Positions 57,948 to 64,000 of a stretch of 64,000 nt of DNA are shown piece after piece (the stretch's first letter is position 1; each line of letters begins with the position of its first letter). This DNA comes from Fonsecaea monophora (taxonomy: Eukaryota > Ascomycota > Eurotiomycetes > Chaetothyriales > Herpotrichiellaceae). The notes under the pieces were generated by a model. The model worked only from the letters and a program-made list of their open reading frames with translations. It was not told the origin of the DNA and searched no databases. Location of the stretch: NCBI RefSeq assembly GCF_001642475.1, contig NW_019174051.1, forward strand, positions 1 to 64,000, given 5' to 3'. Made by a program: the position numbers and the translations under genes.

Positions 57948-58007
57948 CTCGCGCGAGACAACCGAGACAACCCGAACCAAAAGGCTTGCCTCTCGCGCGA
58001 GAGGCAA
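57948..58007. promoter_or_regulatory. Pair of CTCGCGCGAG palindromes, 44 bases apart
   Basis: CTCGCGCGAG occurs at 57948-57957 and again at 57992-58001. The second copy is the centre of a 22-base perfect palindrome (57986-58007). They stand out from the AT-rich surroundings and lie 255-315 bases before the Zn2Cys6 gene. They may be a binding site for a dimeric regulator. Confidence 0.5.
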
Positions 58008-58261
58008 AAGCTTACACACCACTCCATCTTCCGATTCAACTTCGATAGTATAGTATAGTATAATTAATAATTATACTTCAGCATGGCTTTCAGCCTCTCA
58101 CATTACCTCCACACCTCCATACAAACCAAGTACACATTGGCTCGATCTCGACGGTAACTTGTCTCAAAATCCATTCACCAAAGCTTAGCTTGCCTTGCCT
58201 TGCCTTCTTGTATCGAAAAACACTCCTGTCATATAGATAAAGCAAGGGATACAAACCCCCA

Positions 58262-59356
58262 ATGGCATCGTCGCCGACCACAACAGACACCAGCAGACGC
58301 TCCAGCTTGGCTTGTCATCAATGCCGCCTCAAAAGACAAAAGGTGGACATGTCCCCCCCTTCCGCCTTTCCCTGTGGATTCCTCCCCATGTCGTTGTCGG
58401 TGTTTTGGAATGTCTGTTTGACTGACTCTTGTCTTCTTCCAGTGTGACGGCAACAGGTAAGGACACCCACAATCCAAGAATAGATCACAGGACACCTGTT
58501 CGGAGGGGTCTCTTGATGGTGCCCCTTTTGAGCCTGTCCCAGAAATCACTAACAAGCAAACCTGAAAAGGTCGGGATGTTCGCAATGTGCTGCCCTCCGA
58601 ATCTTTTGCACCTTTCCCTACGCAAAGAAAAGGTATGTCAGTTCATGAGGCACGTCTCTTTCAATCACGGATTCCTTCACGAGTCATCAGCTGAGCAGGT
58701 GTCGTTGTTCCTCAGTCTGGAGAGTATTGATAGAATGACTGTGCCACCAAAGTCTTCACATGCTGACAACCTTCTTCTGTAGAGGTCCGGTAAAGGGATA
58801 CATCGACGTCCTAGAAGGCCGCCTGTACGAGCTCGAGTCGGCCCTGCTCCAGGCTCTGCCCTTGGTATCCGACGACCAGCTCAACCAAGTCACGGCCTCG
58901 ATCCCGCCCATCCCCAATCGCCGGCATTTTAGAAATCGTTTTAGCCAGCAGAGTAGCAGCGACTTCACCACGCCGCCCCCTTTCGAGGTTGTGTTCCACC
59001 AACCTCAACAAGAAAGCCACCCTCGACATCATCAGCAGCCTTCATCTCGGATGATCTTGCCCGCAGGCAGTGACCTGTCTTCCAGTCCCGTCTGGAGTAA
59101 CTCGGAATACCTAAGACAGGTCATGTGCGATTCGCCGCATCACCAGCAGCAACACCATCAGCACCACCTACCTCCTCTGGAGCTGGCACCTTTCCATCAA
59201 GATCCGTGGCTATCACTACCGGCGCTGAAGGTCGCTGGAGATTCGATCGCGCACCACCAGGACCAGTCTCCCGTCATCTCTGCACAGAGTCAAGGGTTTG
59301 ACGGTCAAGGAGGGCGAGGAGGAAACGCCCAGTTCGACTTCTTGCCCGACTTCTGA
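58262..59356 (+). CDS. Small Zn2Cys6 transcription factor
   Basis: Four exons (58262-58342, 58443-58456, 58570-58632, 58783-59356) join in phase to 243 residues. The zinc cluster is complete only after splicing: Cys18, 21, 28, 35, 38 and 45, with spacing C-x2-C-x6-C-x6-C-x2-C-x6-C. It is split over the first three exons, one of which is only 14 bases. A linker RGPVKGYIDVLE and a short coiled coil (LEGRLYELESAL) follow and may give dimerisation. The rest is rich in His and Gln, ending in an acidic/aromatic FDFLPDF, an activation-like tail. No fungal-specific middle domain is present, so this is a short form. The target is unknown; palindromes lie in its own upstream region. Confidence 0.87.
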
Positions 59357-60637
59357 CCTGAAATAGCAGCACGAAAGAGGGACAGCTAAAATCTCCATCC
59401 CATAAGGGGTCTCATGATCGGAAAGTAAAGAGAATGATGATGGGTACAGAGGGCTGGAACCATCGATCCTTCTCTCTGTCGTTCTTTCTTTCGGTTAAGC
59501 AATGAACCAGAAACACTAGACTCACCGACTCAGGCCCGAAAGTGCAGACACAAAAATCCCTCCTGTCTTGTGTGTTGCAGAGCAATGACAATATGGCCAT
59601 GACTGTTCCGAACTCGGAGCCAACTTGATCCTTGTCCATGCATCAAAGCCAACTAGCGAGAAATTCGAGAGCGAATCTGTATGGTGGGCTGGATTGTTTG
59701 AAGAATGAGTTTGCTCACATGAACCTCGCGAGGCTCAAACATATCGCAAAACAGGGGCCTAGCTGGGTACAAAAGAGGAACATGACTGGCCACAAGCAAC
59801 GGGGGACATCAGGAAAACTCGACTCACTCCACCTATTCTTGCCCTCACTTCGGTCTGCTCAATTAGCAGTGTACAAGAAGATAGACGCCGTTCAAGGGCA
59901 AGGGGCCGAACTTCAGGATCCCGATCCCTGAATGGGTGGATGAACGTCGTGCTTGCTGGCTGGATCGATCGATAATGCGTGCGGTCCACTGCGCGGCTAT
60001 CTCAGGACAACATCTCCTAGATCTCCTCGGTCCTTTGGCCCATTGGATGAATCATGGCTTGGGCTTCTTCATCTTTCACACGGGTCAATCCCACACTTCA
60101 CGAAGCTTTCTTTCGATAGTGTTTGGTCTTAGCGAGCTTGTCCGTGTTCACACCTTTCGTCTGCTCTCTTTATGCTGTTCTTCTTCAGGATATCAGCGTG
60201 AACTCATCCATTTCCCGCACAAGAGACGAGAGACGAACGCTAGTCCAAGGGAGCAACCCAATCGCAACTTAGGAATAGTTTCCGTAAAGATGGTGAGCAC
60301 TTGGGACCGCCTGAAATATCCCAACTCGGTTATGGGCTTCCTCCTTTATTATTGGGCAGGTCAAATCGATGCCCTCGCAAGCGCGCCCACGGGTTTCTTG
60401 GTCCGGGGTCACCATGCGAGGGTCTCAGCACCAGCCTGACCCAATGGTGGAATAGACCTCCATAGCTCTTACTCTGACTCAGCAATCGGCGGATCAAATG
60501 ATGCCACAGTGCGTGTAGCGGGCCAATCCGCTTCTCGCCAGGTCCCGAACATCGTCTGGAGCGGAGAAGGCGAACTTCACCCTGGACTTCCTCCATTCCT
60601 CAATCTTGTGCAATAGGATATTCATCGGACTTGAAGA
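59357..60637. other. Intergenic region between Zn2Cys6 and TPR genes
   Basis: 1.3 kb without a supported gene. The 167-codon plus-strand frame at 59936-60439 has no domain-like features. The last few hundred bases are presumably the promoter of the TPR gene. Confidence 0.5.
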
Positions 60638-62230
60638 ATGGACATGACATCTCCTGGAAGTGAGTCGACAGACGAGAACAAAACCCTCGGGTCGGATTTC
60701 CTGTGGGTTGGTTCAGGCAGTGGTATCAGCGATTCAGCTAGCCATATTTACGAGAGAACGGTACGGAGCCATGTCCAACGTTGGCCGAAGACGCGCACTG
60801 GTCCAACAACGCTGCGTAGCGGCCCTCCAATCAACAGAAAACGAAAAGTCGCTCCAAGGGTTCAGACGATCCAGTCTCTGTCGCTGAAGCCGAGGGCCAA
60901 AACCCACGGTTCGCCACCAAGTGCACGTTGCTTCTCTCAATTTACCGCGGCGCCCATGACGCCAACATCTAGTCTGGAAAGTCCATTCGAGTCAAAGGAT
61001 CTAGAATTCGCGGAGATGAAGAACGTGAGCGCGACCGAAGTTGATTCCCCGGCTGCGGGAGAGTCCGGGGATCACTGTCCACTCAAATGCGATGCACCTG
61101 TCCCGGAAAAGGGAGATTCGGACGAAGTTGAAAGTGCCATTGTCCCAGTCTCATGGAGGGACACCCAACGGGGGGGCCAATCCTTTCAATCTCGCATTCA
61201 GCAGACTATGCGGCTTTGGCAGTCAATATCACCTGCTTTGTCCGCCACCCTCGACTCGGATAGACTGGAGAAAATGGTTCGAAGTCACCGCATGACCTTC
61301 TCCGCCGTCTGCTCAGTCAAGAAAGCTCTCACCACCCGAGAGTCTCAGGAGGAAGCACTGATGTTCGAGCGACTGATGAGGAAAGGTTGCAGAGCTTTGG
61401 AGGCGAAGAGAGTGAAGGAAGCTTTCTTGCTGTTTGATAAGGCCTTGTCATATCTCAAGCCGGTTCTGATCATGCAGAATCTTCGAGGAGAGCCGATGTT
61501 GCTGCGTCTCATTACTCAATTCTCTGGACCGCTCTTTGTGCCCCTCTGGCTTCGGGTCTACCAATACATTATCGGGCTCGCAGAAGTGTTGATCAGTCCA
61601 GACAACCCCTTCGGACAGAGTGCGCGTTCGTTTATCCGGTCTCCGGTGCCGATGATCGAGGCGTCAGAAATCGTTCTCCGCTGTATCCTCGACGTAGTGC
61701 AGACGCAGCTTGGACCAATGCATCCAGACGCCCTGGATTGTCTTGAATACCTTGCCTGGTCTCTGTTCGACAGAGGCCTCGGACAAGAAGCTCTGGCCCG
61801 CTTCACCGAGCTGCTGCAAAGACAGGAAGCCGCTAGAGGAGCCACGTCTCCAGAGGTATGCCATGCCGTCCGCGGGCTTGCCGAGACGCATTTGCTACTT
61901 GGTGACCTCGATGTGGCCGAGCGTCTGTTTGACGAGGTCCTTGGTTGGCGATGCATGGGCCCAGAGAGGGAGAGCCTGCAGATGACCGCCATCAGGGCCA
62001 GGTGCTTGCTTTCTCTGTCTCTCCTGGCGCAGCGACGGCAGAGGCCATTTCGCGCACGGTGGCTGTTGCAGCAGGCGGCGGATACAGCGTCTTGGGGACA
62101 CGGTGAAGGTGGCCAGAACACTGCAAATGTTTGCTTCGACGAGAACCTCCCGGACCTCGATCCACTGGACGAAATCAAAGAAGAGATCCAGAAGGTGCTG
62201 GACGCAGTGGAGTCGTGCTCGATCGATTGA
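60638..62230 (+). CDS. Uncharacterised TPR-like protein
   Basis: An uninterrupted 530-residue frame. The C-terminal half is helical and repeat-like: FERLMRKGCRALEAKRVKEAF, HPDALDCLEYLAWSLFDRGL, SPEVCHAVRGLAETHLLLG and DLDVAERLFDEVLGWR have the small-large pattern of tetratricopeptide repeats. The N-terminal 200 residues are polar and probably disordered. They start with a block HIYERTVRSHVQRWPKTR and a basic INRKRKVAPR, which resemble the short basic start of some fungal regulators. Similar helical tails are found after Clr5-type domains in fungal genomes, but no Clr5 domain is visible here. No function is assigned. The start is the first ATG in the frame. Confidence 0.7.
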   Translation: MDMTSPGSESTDENKTLGSDFLWVGSGSGISDSASHIYERTVRSHVQRWPKTRTGPTTLRSGPPINRKRKVAPRVQTIQSLSLKPRAKTHGSPPSARCFSQFTAAPMTPTSSLESPFESKDLEFAEMKNVSATEVDSPAAGESGDHCPLKCDAPVPEKGDSDEVESAIVPVSWRDTQRGGQSFQSRIQQTMRLWQSISPALSATLDSDRLEKMVRSHRMTFSAVCSVKKALTTRESQEEALMFERLMRKGCRALEAKRVKEAFLLFDKALSYLKPVLIMQNLRGEPMLLRLITQFSGPLFVPLWLRVYQYIIGLAEVLISPDNPFGQSARSFIRSPVPMIEASEIVLRCILDVVQTQLGPMHPDALDCLEYLAWSLFDRGLGQEALARFTELLQRQEAARGATSPEVCHAVRGLAETHLLLGDLDVAERLFDEVLGWRCMGPERESLQMTAIRARCLLSLSLLAQRRQRPFRARWLLQQAADTASWGHGEGGQNTANVCFDENLPDLDPLDEIKEEIQKVLDAVESCSID

Positions 62231-64000
62231 TTGAGTGATTGACTTCTTTCTGTATGGGTCGAGGTCAACTCCTAGATGAACGGACAAGCTGAATGTCTCG
62301 GGCCCGCCAACATGGAACATGGGGCCTCGCAGAAGAGAGAGCCATCTGTCGCCTTTCCCAGCGTCTTTCATTTGTCCCAGTCCATGCAGAACCTTTTCTT
62401 CGGAGTCATTTGCCGGACCCGACTTGCGGGACGTCAACTGGCCAAGGGCGAGGGGGAGGATCGAGAGACAGGCTGTAGTGGCGTGAATCTAAAAGTTGAC
62501 AGCTCCACGCATCACCAGAGAACAGGGGTACTCAGAATGTCGGAGCAGGGCATTGTGAAAAGGATGCATCAGAATAACAGTCTGTGCTGATGTATCTTTG
62601 CCATATGGTTGGCTTTGTCGTGCAGTGCGAGAGTGCGCACCTCGCAACACCACAAAGTCTCCGACGCAGGTTGGCCAGGTACCGAAGATGCAGGCCAGGG
62701 TGCGGAAAGGAGGGCGAGAAGTCAAAGTTGCAGGCTGCATTATTGGGCAGATGGGGGTGTGTCTGTTGGCGAGACAGCCACGAGTCCACAGGTCCACGAG
62801 CCCACCACGGGTTGACCGCTCAACGCTCAACGGCTTAACGGGAGGGGAGACAATGGAGACTTCCAGGGGCAACACAGGCGTTTGACACGCCCCAGGCACC
62901 GCCTGACAAGGCATGTTAAGGTCCAACCGGGCTCAACCTTGAGAGGACGCGGTGCGTCATAGCAGCAACTCTCTCGACTCTCTCTCGACTTTGTCCTCAG
63001 TTCTCGCCTCGTCTGGACCAGCAAGACTCCACGCCATCACTAAGACATACTCTATCACCCTCTCCTTTGTACAGAGTCCATCTCCATCACCTCCTCGCTG
63101 CCGCTCATCACTGCCTACCCTAGGCGCCACCACAACCAACAGAGTTTCCTCGTTCGCCTATCTTTCCCCAGCACAACTAGTCCCAGACTGTAGGGCGATG
63201 GCCTGGGACCAGATGGACAACGGGTCCCCTCCCCCTTTCTTTCACTGTGACTGATCCCCGAGATCCACAACGAAATGCTCGCGAGCTTCGACCCTCGTAT
63301 GGCCCCATGTCGCATGTCCCCCACGCTGAAGAACTCAGTTGATGTGATCAGCACAAAGAAGAAAATGCAGGATACCCTGTGGAAAGCGCCTTGAACCACT
63401 CATCAGAAGTGTAAGGACCACATGTCTGGTGCCAGCTCCTTTTACGTACGTCAAGCTGACGGTCTGAAAAAAGAGTCCGTACATCAGAAAGAAAACCTGT
63501 GAACAAGACATCAAGCTAGACTAGCTTCTTTACAAGGGATATCTGAGGTACAGAGTAATCTAGTAAACTGTTCCGTTATCTTCCTGCAGTTTGCACAAGT
63601 GCTCATTGCAGGGATAGGGAGATCCTTCTGCACATGCCGTAGAGTCCTGCATGGTATCGAGGACACATTCACCGACAAAAGCACAACACTCATGGCCCCT
63701 CCAACCATATCGTCTGCCTCTTGGCTATCCCGTCTCAAAAGACTGGAAGAAAATCTTGTACAAATTGAATTTTGTTTAACCGCCCAGAAAAGTTTTGGTG
63801 TCCAGTGTCTTGCGACCCACCGCCTGTCTCATTGTTCTCTCGCGCCGAAATTTCTTCTTTTTTGTATCCTGATGCACCATCCCCAACCATGTCCGGCCTT
63901 GGAATTGACCGACCTCAAAAGTAAATTCGTCCTTCAGAAATATTCGTCTCGAATCATAATCGTTCATGGTGTTGTTGTGAAGCCACCCAATCATTAAATC
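62231..64000. other. Right-edge region without a recognisable gene
   Basis: 1.8 kb after the TPR gene. Open frames are at most about 145 codons, overlap on both strands and lack family features. Pyrimidine-rich sequence at about 62965-63120 (CTCTCTCGACTCTCTCTC and similar) looks like a fungal promoter or leader, so a spliced gene of unknown family may be present. Confidence 0.45.

Larger units (their letters stand above)
57221..58261. other. Intergenic region upstream of the small Zn2Cys6 gene
   Basis: About 1 kb of AT-rich sequence with an ACCT repeat, TATAG repeats at 58047-58063, and the CG-rich palindromes described separately. No gene is supported. Confidence 0.5.

Noticed and set aside
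59936..60439. 167-codon plus-strand open frame
   Set aside because: No domain-like sequence and no splice partners.
1..64000. tRNA, rRNA, transposon or CRISPR features
   Set aside because: By eye I found no paired tRNA arms with conserved T-loop and acceptor stem, no transposase frame, no long terminal repeats and no spaced direct repeats. A covariance-model search would be decisive.

Overview
The window is nuclear DNA of a filamentous ascomycete (Pezizomycotina). The evidence is the many short introns (mostly 48-110 bases, GT..AG), fungal-only families (Zn2Cys6 regulators, WSC/DUF1996 protein, NACHT-ankyrin-CorA-like protein, fungal S41 peptidase, DUF7918), and intergenic spaces of 0.3-2.5 kb. 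A Eurotiomycete or black-yeast relative would fit, but the genus cannot be read from the sequence. Twenty-three protein genes are supported. Most had to be assembled from several exons; exon joins were checked by reading frame and by family match. No tRNA, rRNA, transposon or CRISPR array was recognised.

Left part (1-16.9 kb): after an apparently empty 2.5 kb come a PLAC8 protein, a metallo-beta-lactamase-fold hydrolase, a lipocalin-like protein (minus strand) and a DUF7918 protein ending in a SUMO-interaction-like motif. Next is a three-gene redox group: succinate-semialdehyde dehydrogenase, a TcuA-like FAD dehydrogenase (minus) and a short-chain dehydrogenase. The last two share a divergent promoter region, which suggests a small catabolic module.

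Middle-left (16.9-34.2 kb): a Kes1-type oxysterol-binding protein converges with a MOSC-domain protein, which is divergent from an 813-residue Zn2Cys6 regulator. An arrestin-like protein with a C-terminal PPxY motif then lies next to the AP-2 mu subunit, so two endocytosis genes are neighbours. A Myb/SANT-like protein (minus) and a secreted DUF1996 protein with four WSC domains follow.

Centre (34.4-42.4 kb): the most striking gene is a minus-strand, ten-exon gene for a protein of about 1,700 residues. It joins a NACHT/STAND NTPase, ankyrin repeats and a CorA-like membrane domain with two extra membrane segments: an NLR-like architecture with a membrane module at its C-terminus. A small F-box/2EXR-like protein lies beside it.

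Right part (42.7-64 kb) is mostly housekeeping. It holds a DUF2423 ribosome-biogenesis protein divergent from a Siz/PIAS SUMO E3 ligase. Two eEF1A methyltransferases, EFM7 and EFM4, are divergent around a 333-base spacer that carries a palindromic double CCAAT box. Then come SRP receptor alpha, an AIM24 protein, a secreted S41 peptidase, a small Zn2Cys6 regulator with a 22-base palindrome upstream, and an uncharacterised TPR protein. The last 1.8 kb shows no gene.
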